21,840 bases of DNA from Rhodospirillaceae bacterium (GCA_003488105.1 DNMS01000079.1:3132-24971); one strand, 5' to 3'; counted from the first letter of the stretch, positions 7,644 to 17,746 are shown. Made by a program: numbers and translations. Notes: generated by a model from the letters alone, not told the origin.

Positions 7644-8714
7644 TCAGGGGTGAGCCTGGCCCATGCCGCGCCCGCCCGGGGATGTGGTGAGTCCCATTTC
7701 GACCCGGTTGCGGCCGTTGTGCTTGGCCAGGTACAGGGCTTCGTCGGCGCGCTCGATCAGGCTTTCCACGCTTTCGCCCGGCTGGAATTCCGCCGCCCCC
7801 ACGGACACCGTGATGGTGCCCAGGCTTTTGCCCGTGGCACGGTTGATGACGGCTTTCTTCGAGACCTGGGTGCACACATGCTCGCCGACTTTGGCGCCGT
7901 TTTTCAGCGTCGTATTGGGCAGCACGATGGAAAATTCCTCGCCGCCGTAACGCGCGGTCAAGTCCTCGCCGCGCACGCAGCTTTTCAAGATGCGCGCAAC
8001 GAACCGCAGCACCTGGTCGCCGACCTGGTGGCCATGGGTGTCGTTGAAATTCTTGAAATGGTCGATGTCGATCATCAGCAGGGTCAGGGGTTGCCCCCGG
8101 TCCATGGCCTCGGCGGCGCCGATGCGGATTTCCTCGTCGAACAGCTTGCGGTTGGCGACGCCGGTCAATGCATCGGTCATGGCCTCGTGACGCAGGGATT
8201 CGACGTCTTCCTTCAGGCTGCGGATTTCGCCGGCGGATTCCTTCAGTCGTGTTTCGAGGGTCTGGTTGCGTTCCTCCATGGTGCGGGTCGCGGCAATCAC
8301 CTGCTCTAGAATGGCCCGGATGTCCTTGCGGCCGTCGTCCCGCGCCAGTTCGCCCGATACCACGGACAGGGTGTCGCCGTAGGCTTGGGCGTCGGTGCCG
8401 GCCTCTTCCAGGTAGGTCATCAGTTTCTTGAGCTCGGTTTCGACGCGCAGCGTGGCGTCGTTCAGGAAGTCCTCGTCCAGGGTCACGCCCAGGAAGCGGT
8501 CGTAGATTTCCGCGTTGCGCTCTTCGGTGAACGGCAGACCGGCCTCCAGGATCACGTCCAGGGTCCGCGCCAGTTCCGGGTATGCGCCCGAAAAATACCG
8601 ATACCAAACAGCAAAGTTGTTTGGTTTCGGCGGAATCCCCTTTTTCTCCATCATCTGGAGCGCCGATTTGGCATAGGCGCTGGGGGTACTCCGGAGTTCA
8701 GTTTCGTCGGACAA
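7644..8714 (-). CDS. GGDEF diguanylate cyclase with alpha-helical N-terminal domain
   Basis: This enzyme is predicted to make cyclic di-GMP from two GTP. Of 356 residues, the first 140 form a helical region (YAKSALQMMEKKGIPPKPNNFAVWYRY motif region at about 14-40) seen at the N-terminus of other alphaproteobacterial cyclases, followed by a coiled-coil-like stretch at about 140-178. The GGDEF domain starts at DALTGVANR (181-189), has DIDHFKNFND (216-225) for metal and nucleotide binding and an active GGEEF signature at 257-261. RGED at 248-251, five residues before it, is an intact RxxD inhibition site, so product feedback is likely. No membrane segment is seen. The start is a TTG at 8714, supported by AGGAAGG about 8 bases upstream; the next ATG is 20 codons in. 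The thioesterase gene lies 125 bases upstream on the same strand. Confidence 0.92.
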   Translation of the reverse strand: MSDETELRSTPSAYAKSALQMMEKKGIPPKPNNFAVWYRYFSGAYPELARTLDVILEAGLPFTEERNAEIYDRFLGVTLDEDFLNDATLRVETELKKLMTYLEEAGTDAQAYGDTLSVVSGELARDDGRKDIRAILEQVIAATRTMEERNQTLETRLKESAGEIRSLKEDVESLRHEAMTDALTGVANRKLFDEEIRIGAAEAMDRGQPLTLLMIDIDHFKNFNDTHGHQVGDQVLRFVARILKSCVRGEDLTARYGGEEFSIVLPNTTLKNGAKVGEHVCTQVSKKAVINRATGKSLGTITVSVGAAEFQPGESVESLIERADEALYLAKHNGRNRVEMGLTTSPGGRGMGQAHP

Positions 8715-8839
8715 CGGGCCTGCCTTCCTTTTAAGGTTTTGGGGTCGCCGTTCTCACCTTCCAAGAACCATTTAAGTGCCGGTCATTGGGCGCCGGCAAA
8801 TTATTAAGGCTATTTTCTAACATAACCCGCGCAGAGGGT

Positions 8840-9346
8840 TCATACCTTTTTCTTTATAATGATACGGCGACCCGCCTGGACGGGTTTGGGCAGGATTCCA
8901 TGGGCCGCCTTCAGGCGTTCCAGATGCGCCAGAACGGGGGCCGGAAACGGCGCCGCACGGCGGCTTTTCAAATCGACATGCAGGATCATCAACTCGTTGG
9001 TCGCGGCCAGCCGGTCATCGTCCCCGGCGAACATCTCATGAAACAGATGCAGGCGTTTATTGTCGACATCCATCACGCGCGGGCGCACCCGCATTTCCTC
9101 GCCCAGATGGACCTCGCTGTCGTAGGTCAAATGGGCCTCGACCACAAAGACGGATCCCCCGGTTGCCGCGCGGTAGGCGGCATCCAACCCGACGACATCC
9201 TGCAGGGCGTCGGTCGCGTGGTCGAACACCAGAACATAGTAGGCCAGGTTCATATGGCCGTTGTAGTCGATCCAATCGGGCTGGACCGTTTCGCGGTGCA
9301 GGACGGGGAGGGCTTCCGGCGCGTTGCCGGTCGGGCCAAGGATCAT
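8840..9346 (-). CDS. Hotdog-fold thioesterase family protein
   Basis: The 168-residue protein has the acyl-CoA thioesterase (4HBT-like) signature DWIDYNGHMN at 24-33, followed by a long helix region and VFVVEAHLTYDSEVHLGEEMRV at about 66-87, the usual strand pattern of a single hotdog domain. The expected activity is hydrolysis of an acyl-CoA; the fragment around the DYNGHMN motif resembles thioesterases linked with carnitine or betaine metabolism, but the substrate cannot be read from sequence. The ATG at 9346 has CGAGGAG about 6 bases upstream. The gene is divergent from the glycosyltransferase operon and upstream of the diguanylate cyclase; no functional link to either is evident. Confidence 0.8.
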   Translation of the reverse strand: MILGPTGNAPEALPVLHRETVQPDWIDYNGHMNLAYYVLVFDHATDALQDVVGLDAAYRAATGGSVFVVEAHLTYDSEVHLGEEMRVRPRVMDVDNKRLHLFHEMFAGDDDRLAATNELMILHVDLKSRRAAPFPAPVLAHLERLKAAHGILPKPVQAGRRIIIKKKV

Positions 9347-9533
9347 CGGGGTCTCCTCGGGATGAAGTTGTCGTCGCGGGCGCTGTCAGGCCCTACCCAC
9401 CAGCCATGGCGGGCCCCGCCGCGGAATGCAAGATATTTGACCTTTGACGGCACGGGTGCAATAAGCGGTCGCGCGTGCCGCGATGCTTTCGAGTGGGCGG
9501 CGCCGCGACGACGGAAAAGCGCGAAGTTCCCTC

Positions 9534-10316
9534 ATGACCGGCACCTCTTCAGACACTATTGCACCGACCGTGGCCGTTGTCGTTCCCGTGCATAACGAGA
9601 CCGAAAACCTGGCCCCGTTGATCGACGAGATCCGGGCGGCGCTGGGCAGCGGTCCGGCGTATGAAATCATTTACGTGGACGACGGCAGCACCGACGCGAC
9701 CTTGGGCATGCTCAAGGATCTCGCGGACAAAATTCCGGAGCTGCGCGTGCTCCGCCATGTCGGCTGCTGTGGCCAGAGTGCCGCCATCTGGACCGGCGTG
9801 CGCAATGCCCGCGCATCCCTGATCGCGACCCTTGACGGCGATGGCCAGAACGATCCCGCCGATATCCCGGCCCTGGTTGCCAAATACAATGAAGAAGGCG
9901 GCGGCGAGAGGCTGATGATCGCCGGCCTGCGGGCGAAACGGCGCGACACCTATATCCGTCGCCTGTCGTCGCGCATCGCCAACGGCATCCGCTCGGGCCT
10001 GTTGCAGGACGATACGCCCGACACGGGCTGTGGCCTCAAGGTCTTTCCCCGTCAGGCGTTCCTCGATTTTCCCCGGTTCGACCACATGCACCGCTTCATG
10101 CCGGCCCTGATGCTTCGCCTGGGCGGGCGCGTGATGTCCGTGCCGGTCAACCACCGCCCGCGCGAACGGGGGACCTCCAAATACGGGGTGTGGAACCGGC
10201 TGTGGGTCGGCATCGTCGATTTGTTCGGCGTGATGTGGCTGCAACGCCGGGGCTCCAAGCCCCAGGTCGTCGAGGAAACCCCGACCCGGGGCGGAGCGGA
10301 CGGCGCGGCGCGATGA
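9534..10316 (+). CDS. GT2-family glycosyltransferase (polyprenyl-phosphate sugar transferase-like)
   Basis: This is predicted to transfer a sugar from a nucleotide donor, in the manner of dolichol- or polyprenyl-phosphate mannosyl/glucosyl transferases. With 260 residues it shows the GT2 opening strand VAVVVPVHNE (13-22), IIYVDDGSTD (45-54) and the metal-binding DGDGQNDP (101-108). The C-terminal half contains TPDTGCGLKVFPR (161-173) and the RGTSKYGVWNR motif region (212-222) typical of this group. A single hydrophobic stretch near 223-236 may associate with the membrane. A longer form starting at 9483 is possible; neither start has a convincing Shine-Dalgarno, and I preferred the one beginning close to the conserved domain. 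Its stop overlaps the next start in an ATGA, so it is coupled with the TVP38 gene. Confidence 0.88.
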   Translation: MTGTSSDTIAPTVAVVVPVHNETENLAPLIDEIRAALGSGPAYEIIYVDDGSTDATLGMLKDLADKIPELRVLRHVGCCGQSAAIWTGVRNARASLIATLDGDGQNDPADIPALVAKYNEEGGGERLMIAGLRAKRRDTYIRRLSSRIANGIRSGLLQDDTPDTGCGLKVFPRQAFLDFPRFDHMHRFMPALMLRLGGRVMSVPVNHRPRERGTSKYGVWNRLWVGIVDLFGVMWLQRRGSKPQVVEETPTRGGADGAAR

Positions 10317-11017
10317 GCATGAAGCTCGCCTTGCGCGGCGGCACCTTGTTGTTGTCGCTGATCGCGGTTGTGATTTTGATCCGGGTGACCGGCCTGGACG
10401 CCCATCTGGACGAGACCTGGATCGACACCTACGTGCGCGGCAAGGGCATGGCCGGTATCCTGGTGTTCGTCGCCGCCGGGGGACTGTGCACAGCGGCTGG
10501 CCTGCCGCGCCAGTTGATTGCCTTTTTGGGGGGCTACGCGTTCGGCATCGTCGAAGGAACAGCGTTGACGGTGCTGGCGACACTGGCAGGCTGCATCACC
10601 AGCTTCTATTACGCCCGCTTCCTGGGCCGCGACCTGATTGCCGGGCGCTTCCCGGGCAAGGTCCAGCGCATCGACGGTTTCCTCGCGGAAAACCCGTTTT
10701 CCATGACTTTGCTGATCCGCTTCCTGCCGTTCGGCTCGAACCTGTTGACCAACCTGGCGGCGGGCGTGACCAGCGTGCCGGGCTTGCCCTATTTCGCCGG
10801 ATCGGCCATCGGCTACGTGCCGCAGACCTTGATCTTCGCGCTCATCGGCACGGGCATCAAGGTCGACCCGGCGGCCAACATCGCGCTTGCCGCCGGGCTG
10901 TTCGCGTTGTCCGGCGTGCTCGGCGTCTATCTGTACCGCCGGCACCGCCACGGCAAGGTCCTGGACGAGGACCTGGAAGAGGACCTGGGCGGCGCCGGGT
11001 CCTCGACGGCGGAATGA
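10313..11017 (+). CDS. TVP38/TMEM64 family (VTT-domain) membrane protein
   Basis: This 234-residue integral inner-membrane protein belongs to the SNARE-associated/VTT superfamily, related to DedA. Hydrophobic segments lie near 10-24, 46-60, 66-100, 132-152, 158-180 and 187-207. The conserved core is seen as AGLPRQLIAFLGGYAFG (62-78), ARFLGRDLI (101-109) and RFLPFGSNLLTNLAAG (136-151). The C-terminus is a short acidic tail. The ATG overlaps the stop of the GT2 gene (ATGA at 10313-10316), which fixes the start and suggests coupled expression. Family members have been linked to lipid scrambling or membrane homeostasis; a role in handling a lipid-linked sugar made by its neighbour is inference. 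Confidence 0.88.
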   Translation: MSMKLALRGGTLLLSLIAVVILIRVTGLDAHLDETWIDTYVRGKGMAGILVFVAAGGLCTAAGLPRQLIAFLGGYAFGIVEGTALTVLATLAGCITSFYYARFLGRDLIAGRFPGKVQRIDGFLAENPFSMTLLIRFLPFGSNLLTNLAAGVTSVPGLPYFAGSAIGYVPQTLIFALIGTGIKVDPAANIALAAGLFALSGVLGVYLYRRHRHGKVLDEDLEEDLGGAGSSTAE

Positions 11018-11069
11018 GCCGCGACCGGCGGCCCTTGAGGGCGGTCAGGGCGGTAGCCGGGGAAGTGTC

Positions 11070-12269
11070 ATGCATATCCTTCTGATCCCCTCCTGGTATT
11101 CTCATCTGCGGTCCGCGGGCGGTGGGTCGTTCTTCCGCGATCAGGCCCAGGCTTTGGCCGCCGCCGGGCACAAGGTGGGGCTGATCTATCCCAAGCTATG
11201 GGGGTTGCGCGATTATCGCGCCGGGCCATTGCCGGCGATCGACCGCATCCGCACCGAGGACGACGGCCAACTGCGGGTGTGGCGCATGGATACCCTGCAT
11301 CGTCTGCCGCGGGTGCCGTTTCGCGATGCCTGCAAGTTCGCCGCTGCCGGGACGAAGCTGTTCGACGCTTATGTGGCGGCGGAAGGACAGCCTGATATTT
11401 TGCACGCTCATGCCGCCCTCTATGGCGGAGTCTTGGCCAAGCGCCTGTCTGCGCGCCGGGGCGTTCCCTTCGTGCTGACGGAACATTCGACGGATTTCGC
11501 CCAGGGCAAGCACCGTTGGTGGCAGAAGTGCCTGGTTTCCGGCGTGCTCGCCGCTGCCGCCGCGCGTCTGGCCGTCAGCCCGCAACTGCGCGACATTCTG
11601 CTCGATCAGTATGCGGCCCAGGCCGATCCGACCACGGTCGTGCCCAATATCCTGACACCGGCTTTCGAGGAAGCGGCGCCCGAGGATAAGGTGCCGGGCG
11701 GGCCTTTCGTATTCCTCTGCGCCGCGCGCATCTCGGCGGAAAAGAACCAGAAAGGCCTGATCCGCGCCTTCGCCCAGGCCTTTCCGGCGGGCGGGGCGGG
11801 ACCGGATGCGGAACTCCACTTCGTCGGCTCGGGCGACGGCGGGCCCCTCGTGCGCCTGGCCGAGCAGCTTGGCATCGGGGGCCGGGTCAAGGTTGCCGGC
11901 GTGTTGCCCGCCGCGGATGTGCGCCGCGCCATGGCCGCCGCCGACGCGGTCGTGCTGCCCAGTTTCGTCGAAACCTTCGGCGTCGTGGTCATCGAAGCCC
12001 TGTCCCAGGGGGCGCCTGTGGTTGCCACCATCTGTGGCGGCCCGGAAGGCATCCTGACCCCGGACAGCGGCATCCTGGTGCCGCCCGGCGACGATCCGGC
12101 GATGGCTCGGGCGCTTCGCGATATGCATGGGCGGGCGGCGTCCTTCGACCGCGCCAAGCTGCGCCGCGACTGCCTGGAAACCTATGGCCATAAAGCCGTG
12201 GTTCGGCAGTTGGAAAACATTTACGCTCGCGTGCTCGGCAAGGACGACGCAGGCGACGGCACGGCATGA
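11070..12269 (+). CDS. GT4-family glycosyltransferase
   Basis: This is a retaining glycosyltransferase with the two-domain GT-B fold, expected to add a sugar from a nucleotide donor to an envelope glycan or lipid. The 399-residue protein starts with MHILLIPSWY and GGGSFFRDQAQALAAAGHKV (the N-terminal acceptor domain), has the inter-domain FLCAARISAEKNQKGLIRAF (215-234), and ends with the donor site motif SFVETFGVVVIEAL (298-311), in which E301 and E309 form the EX7E pair, followed by GGPEGI (323-328). I chose the ATG at 11070 because of GGGGAAG just upstream and because the family begins here. A 52-base gap separates it from the TVP38 gene, and its stop overlaps the next start (ATGA). Confidence 0.93.
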   Translation: MHILLIPSWYSHLRSAGGGSFFRDQAQALAAAGHKVGLIYPKLWGLRDYRAGPLPAIDRIRTEDDGQLRVWRMDTLHRLPRVPFRDACKFAAAGTKLFDAYVAAEGQPDILHAHAALYGGVLAKRLSARRGVPFVLTEHSTDFAQGKHRWWQKCLVSGVLAAAAARLAVSPQLRDILLDQYAAQADPTTVVPNILTPAFEEAAPEDKVPGGPFVFLCAARISAEKNQKGLIRAFAQAFPAGGAGPDAELHFVGSGDGGPLVRLAEQLGIGGRVKVAGVLPAADVRRAMAAADAVVLPSFVETFGVVVIEALSQGAPVVATICGGPEGILTPDSGILVPPGDDPAMARALRDMHGRAASFDRAKLRRDCLETYGHKAVVRQLENIYARVLGKDDAGDGTA

Positions 12270-13078
12270 GCAAAACCTATTCCGCACTTCTGGCCGGCTT
12301 GGTCCGGGGGCTGACCGCCCCGATGTCGCGTTGGCCGCGTTTCGCGACGCAGGCACGACTGGCCGATGCCGTGACACCACGGGTCCCCGTCGACACACCG
12401 CTTGGCCCCATCACCCTTTATACGCCCGGCAAGGATGCTCTTTATTTCGCCCGCCACGCCTTCGTGCGCGAACCGGAAACGGTCGAATGGATCGATGGCT
12501 TTCAGGCCGACGAGGTATTCTGGGACATCGGCGCCAGTGTCGGGCCCTATGCGGTCTATGCGGGCAAGCGGGGCATTTCGACCGTGGCGTTCGAACCCAA
12601 TCCGTTCTCCTTTCACTGCCTCGCCCGCAACGTGGTCGAAAACGGCGTCGGCGCGGCCGTTCAGGCCCATTGCCTGGGCCTCAGCGACCGGGACGGGCGC
12701 GGGCGGTTCTACATGCCGTCGTTCGAGGCCGGCACCTCGGGGTCGTCGCTTTACGACAGCGGCCTGTCGCGCCTGGGCTTCGCCAAGGCCGAGATCGCCG
12801 TGGACGCTTTCGCGCTGTCCGCGGACAGCCTGATCGACCGTTACGGCTTCACCCCGCCACAGCACATCAAGATCGATGTCGACAGCATCGAGCCGCAGAT
12901 TCTCCAGGGCGCCATGGGGCTGCTGAAAAGTGGTGAGGTCAAGTCGCTGTTGATCGAGATCGCCCCGGACGACACGGAAATTCCAGCTCTTTTAGCAGAC
13001 GCCGGGTTTATCGAGGCGCGGCGTGGCATTCAGCGCGCGGACACCGACGTCAACGTGATCTTCACCCGCACCGGCTGA
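12266..13078 (+). CDS. FkbM-family methyltransferase
   Basis: This is an S-adenosylmethionine-dependent methyltransferase of the FkbM type, generally O-methylating sugars or other small substrates. In the 270-residue protein the SAM-binding motif is VFWDIGASVGPYAVYAG (84-100), followed by AFEPNP (108-113) and the FkbM hallmark KIDVDSIEPQIL (202-213). The ATG overlaps the stop of the GT4 gene in an ATGA, so it is translationally coupled and probably modifies the product of the same glycan pathway. It is the last gene of the operon; about 65 bases later the groESL promoter begins. The target hydroxyl is unknown. Confidence 0.9.
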   Translation: MSKTYSALLAGLVRGLTAPMSRWPRFATQARLADAVTPRVPVDTPLGPITLYTPGKDALYFARHAFVREPETVEWIDGFQADEVFWDIGASVGPYAVYAGKRGISTVAFEPNPFSFHCLARNVVENGVGAAVQAHCLGLSDRDGRGRFYMPSFEAGTSGSSLYDSGLSRLGFAKAEIAVDAFALSADSLIDRYGFTPPQHIKIDVDSIEPQILQGAMGLLKSGEVKSLLIEIAPDDTEIPALLADAGFIEARRGIQRADTDVNVIFTRTG

Positions 13079-13143
13079 CCCCCGCCGCCGCCTCCGCAAG
13101 AGGGAAATAAGCCGGGGTTTCCACGGATTCTCCCCCATCGCCC

Positions 13144-13172
13144 TTGACAGGCGCGTCTCAGCGGACTACATC
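13144..13172 (+). promoter_or_regulatory. groESL promoter
   Basis: A perfect -35 hexamer TTGACA lies at 13144-13149. A plausible -10 (TACATC at 13167-13172, 17-base spacing) ends just before the CIRCE element. The same CTTGAC start could also serve a heat-shock sigma-32 type promoter of alphaproteobacteria. The -10 is weak by eye. Confidence 0.6.
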
Positions 13173-13173
13173 G

Positions 13174-13200
13174 CTGGCACTCACTGGGGTTGAGTGCTAA
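13174..13200 (+). promoter_or_regulatory. CIRCE operator (HrcA binding site)
   Basis: The inverted repeat CTGGCACTC (13174-13182), 9-base spacer, GAGTGCTAA (13192-13200) matches the CIRCE consensus TTAGCACTC-N9-GAGTGCTAA with two mismatches in the left arm and a perfect right arm. It lies directly after the promoter and about 49 bases before groES, the classic position for HrcA repression of chaperonin genes. hrcA itself is not in the window. Confidence 0.95.
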
Positions 13201-13248
13201 CAACCAGAAAAAAACCCTTATGTTTCCATTATTTGACGGAGAGCGACA

Positions 13249-13536
13249 ATGAAGTTCAGGCCTCTGCATGACCGTGTGTTGGTCAAGCGCATCGAGCAGG
13301 ACGCGAAGACCAAGGGCGGGATCATCATCCCCGACACCGCCAAGGAAAAGCCCATGGAAGGCAAGATTATTGCCGTCGGTTCCGGCGCCCGTAACGAAGA
13401 CGGCTCGATCACGCCGCTCGACGTGAAGAAGGGCGACAAGGTCCTGTTCGGCAAATGGTCGGGCACCGAAGTGACGATCGATGGCGATGAGCTGATCATC
13501 ATGAAGGAATCGGACCTGCTGGGCATCATCGGCTAA
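13249..13536 (+). CDS. groES: Co-chaperonin GroES
   Basis: This is the 10-kDa lid of the GroEL folding chamber in the cytoplasm. The 95-residue protein is full length and shows the family's opening [13 protein letters not shown], the mobile loop region [19 protein letters not shown] (about 17-35), and the closing [32 protein letters not shown] lies about 7 bases before the ATG. It is the first gene of a two-gene operon under CIRCE control, 57 bases ahead of groEL. Confidence 0.98.
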   Translation: MKFRPLHDRVLVKRIEQDAKTKGGIIIPDTAKEKPMEGKIIAVGSGARNEDGSITPLDVKKGDKVLFGKWSGTEVTIDGDELIIMKESDLLGIIG

Positions 13537-13542
13537 GGCTGA

Positions 13543-15240
<1,698 letters not shown>

Positions 15241-15265
15241 TCCCGCTGCCGACCGTTTGTTTCGG

Positions 15266-15301
15266 AAAGGGCCGCGCCTTCGGGGGCGGCCCTTTTCTTT
15301 T
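15266..15301 (+). terminator. Rho-independent terminator of groESL
   Basis: A 13-bp stem (15266-15278 with 15283-15295, one G-G mismatch) closes on a TTCG tetraloop and is followed by TCTTTT. It begins 26 bases after the groEL stop. The UUCG-type loop and T-run make this a textbook intrinsic terminator. Confidence 0.93.
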
Positions 15302-15386
15302 GCGTGACCTGGATCAAGGGTGGCTGGGGCCACCTCGGCTATAGGGCGGGATGCAGAAGTTTGCTAGGTTTCGGGAGACGGGAAAC

Positions 15387-17003
15387 ATGCAAGCCGGGTA
15401 TCAACGGATGACCATCGACGCCGCCGCCGGCGACATCAAGAAACTGATCAGTGCCGGACGCCTCGCCGACGCGGCGCAGGCCGCTTATCAGGCCGCCGTG
15501 ACCGGCCGCGCCGATGGTGAAACACTGGGCCTGGGCGCGGCGGCGGCCTATCAGGCGGCGGCCGACGACCTGGCGTTGGAACTGTTTTCCCGCCTGGATG
15601 CGCGCCGCCCGCTGGATGCCGGGCAATGGGCGATGATGGGCCACGCGGCGGACCGGCTCGGCGTATCGCGGGTGGCCGTCCCGGCCTATCGCCGGTCCCT
15701 CGACCTGGCGCCCGATTCGCCGCCCGTGCACTACAACCTGGGTTCCCTCCAACTGCGCCGCCATCAGTGGACCGAGGCGATCCGGCACCTGACGGCAGCC
15801 TGCGAGGCCATGCCGGATTGGCAGCCGGCCTGGGAAAACCTGGCCCAGGCCAAGCTCGGCACCGAACATTACGAGACGGTCATCCCCTTCCTTGCGGACT
15901 GCATGCGGCGGTTTCCGGACAACCCCCTGTTCGCCCTTCAGCATGCCCAGGCCCTGATGCAGAGCGGCGACCATGCGGGCGCCGAAGGCGCGTTCCGGGC
16001 ATTGACGCAGCGCGTGCCGGACGACGCCGGGGTATGGGCCGGGTTGGCGGCGGCGGTGATACAGGAGGGCCGCAAGGACGAGGCCGCCGACATCATCGCA
16101 CAGGCGGCGGCCAAAGGGGCAAAGTCCGCGGACCTTGACGAAATGGCCGCGACCCTGAAACTCGACGCCGGCGACATCGCCGCTGCCCGCGCCGGATACG
16201 AGACCGTGCTGAGCGCCGAGCCGGGCCACCGCCTCGCGCGGGTCAACCTGATCGACGCCTTGGTCCAGGCCGGCGACCATGCGCGCGCGCTTAAGGTCTG
16301 CGACGACCGTCTGGCGGCCGTTCCGGGCGATCCTGAAATGCTCGCTTACCGGGCCATCGTGATGACCGACATGGGGCAGGCGGCGGAGGCCGAGGCCTTC
16401 CTGCCGCCCAATCTGATCATGGGCCACCGGCCCCTGGCGCCGGAAGGGTTCGCCTCCCTGGCCGACTTCAACAAGACGATGGTCCGCCACATCCTGGGCC
16501 ATCCGTCCCTGGTCCCGTCACCGCCCAGCCACGCCACCGTCGCGGGCCGCCACACGGGCAGCCTGGTCTGCGATCCCTGGGGCCCGATGACCCAGTTCAA
16601 GGACATGATCGCCGAGGCCGCGCGCGCCTACCGCCGCCGCCACCGCAACAGCACTCATCCCGTGTTCACCCGCTGGTCCGACGAATACTCTCTGACCCTT
16701 TGGGCGGTGGAAATGAACGCCGGTGGTCATCAGATGCCGCATATCCATCCGTCCGGCTTTCTGTCCGGGGTCTATTACCCACAGCTGCCGGTCCAGGTGA
16801 CGGATCCGGGCGACACCAACGGCTTCATCGAATTCTTCCAGGCCCCGCAGCAGTTTGCCCTGCGTCATCCACCGCGCCTACAGTTGTTCCCGCCCGAGGA
16901 AGGGGTCATGTACCTGTTCCCCTCGGCCTATTTCCATCGCACCATCCCGTTCACCGGCGACGGCACGCGTATCAGCGTCGCCTTCGATCTGGTCGCCCTT
17001 TAG
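15387..17003 (+). CDS. TPR-repeat protein with C-terminal 2OG-Fe(II) oxygenase-like domain
   Basis: The 538-residue protein has about eight tetratricopeptide-like helical repeats in its first 335 residues (for example YRRSLDLAPDSPPVHYNLGSLQ, 101-122, and AGYETVLSAEPGHRLARVNL, 269-288). A C-terminal domain follows at about 385-538, resembling the putative 2-oxoglutarate/Fe(II) oxygenase family often fused to TPRs. Candidate metal ligands are the histidines in MPHIHPSGFLSGVYY (His452, His454) and FPSAYFHRTIPF (His517), with Arg528 in TRISVAFDL suited to bind 2-oxoglutarate. The start at 15387 is preceded by GGGAGACGGGAAAC; a start at 15351 is possible. TPRs probably recruit a protein substrate; the hydroxylated target is unknown. 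The alpha/beta hydrolase gene follows after 14 bases. Confidence 0.82.
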   Translation: MQAGYQRMTIDAAAGDIKKLISAGRLADAAQAAYQAAVTGRADGETLGLGAAAAYQAAADDLALELFSRLDARRPLDAGQWAMMGHAADRLGVSRVAVPAYRRSLDLAPDSPPVHYNLGSLQLRRHQWTEAIRHLTAACEAMPDWQPAWENLAQAKLGTEHYETVIPFLADCMRRFPDNPLFALQHAQALMQSGDHAGAEGAFRALTQRVPDDAGVWAGLAAAVIQEGRKDEAADIIAQAAAKGAKSADLDEMAATLKLDAGDIAAARAGYETVLSAEPGHRLARVNLIDALVQAGDHARALKVCDDRLAAVPGDPEMLAYRAIVMTDMGQAAEAEAFLPPNLIMGHRPLAPEGFASLADFNKTMVRHILGHPSLVPSPPSHATVAGRHTGSLVCDPWGPMTQFKDMIAEAARAYRRRHRNSTHPVFTRWSDEYSLTLWAVEMNAGGHQMPHIHPSGFLSGVYYPQLPVQVTDPGDTNGFIEFFQAPQQFALRHPPRLQLFPPEEGVMYLFPSAYFHRTIPFTGDGTRISVAFDLVAL

Positions 17004-17017
17004 GGCAGGGGGCGTTC

Positions 17018-17746
17018 GTGGCGGCCCGCTTCGTTCTGGTCCACGGCGCCTATCACGGCGGCTGGTGCTGGGATCGGCTGACGCCGCTTCTGTTGGCCCG
17101 GAGGGCGGAGGTCATCGCGCCCGACCTGCCGGGCCATGGGAGCGACCGGACACCGTCGGCGGATCTCACCCTGACCCTCTATGCCGACCATATCGCCGAG
17201 GCCGTGCGCCAGGCGGGCGGCCCGGTCACCCTGGTCGGCCATTCCATGGCCGGGGCGGTGATCGCCGAAGTTGCCGAGCGTGTGCCGGACCGGCTCACCC
17301 GCCTGGTCTATCTCACGGCCTATATGCCGGGACCGGGGGAAAGCATCATCGACTGGGCGCGCCGTGACGGGGAGACGCGGGCGCGGGCGGACAAGGTTAC
17401 GTTCGAGGACACGCCCTGCCTTGCCGTCGACCGCCAGACGACCTGGGACGCCTTCTATCAGGACGCGCCGGAGGAAGACCTGGACTGGGTGTTTCCCCAA
17501 CTCCGGCCCGAGCCCGTGGCGATCTTCCGCCAGGCCCTTTCCCTGACCCCGGAAAAGTTCGGCCGGGTGCCGCGCGATTACATTTCCTGCCGCCAGGATT
17601 TCGCCATTACCGCCGACCTGCAGGATTCCATGCTGGACGCCCTGCCGGCGCGGCGGACCTGGGACCTGGACTGCGGCCATTCGCCCTTCGTGGTCTGTCC
17701 GGATGCCCTGGCGGACATTCTCATGGCGGGCGAGGCCGCAGGTTAA
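17018..17746 (+). CDS. Alpha/beta-hydrolase (esterase-like)
   Basis: This 242-residue cytoplasmic hydrolase has the oxyanion-hole region [13 protein letters not shown] (6-18), the nucleophile elbow VGHSMAG (73-79, Ser76) and the C-terminal catalytic histidine in DCGHSPF (His221). Asp194 in CRQDF is a candidate third triad member. The [10 protein letters not shown] opening is typical of the plant methyl-ester esterase/hydroxynitrile lyase-like branch, which is also common in bacteria; the substrate is unknown. The start is GTG at 17018, with AGGGGG about 5 bases upstream and the fold beginning immediately after. It lies 14 bases after the TPR gene, so the two are probably co-transcribed. Its stop TAA shares a TTAA palindrome with the stop of the convergent NTF2-like gene. 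Confidence 0.85.
   Translation: MAARFVLVHGAYHGGWCWDRLTPLLLARRAEVIAPDLPGHGSDRTPSADLTLTLYADHIAEAVRQAGGPVTLVGHSMAGAVIAEVAERVPDRLTRLVYLTAYMPGPGESIIDWARRDGETRARADKVTFEDTPCLAVDRQTTWDAFYQDAPEEDLDWVFPQLRPEPVAIFRQALSLTPEKFGRVPRDYISCRQDFAITADLQDSMLDALPARRTWDLDCGHSPFVVCPDALADILMAGEAAG

Noticed and set aside
10887..11069. Longer N-terminus for the GT4 glycosyltransferase
   Set aside because: It would overlap the TVP38 gene in another frame and gives an arginine-rich stretch with no homology; ATG 11070 has a good ribosome site.
11196..12398. A 400-codon open frame antisense to the GT4 gene
   Set aside because: The sense frame has clear GT4 motifs and a good ribosome site; the antisense product has no recognisable domain.
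16700..17017. Longer N-terminus for the alpha/beta hydrolase
   Set aside because: It lies inside the oxygenase-domain coding region in another frame; the GTG at 17018 has a ribosome site and starts the fold correctly.
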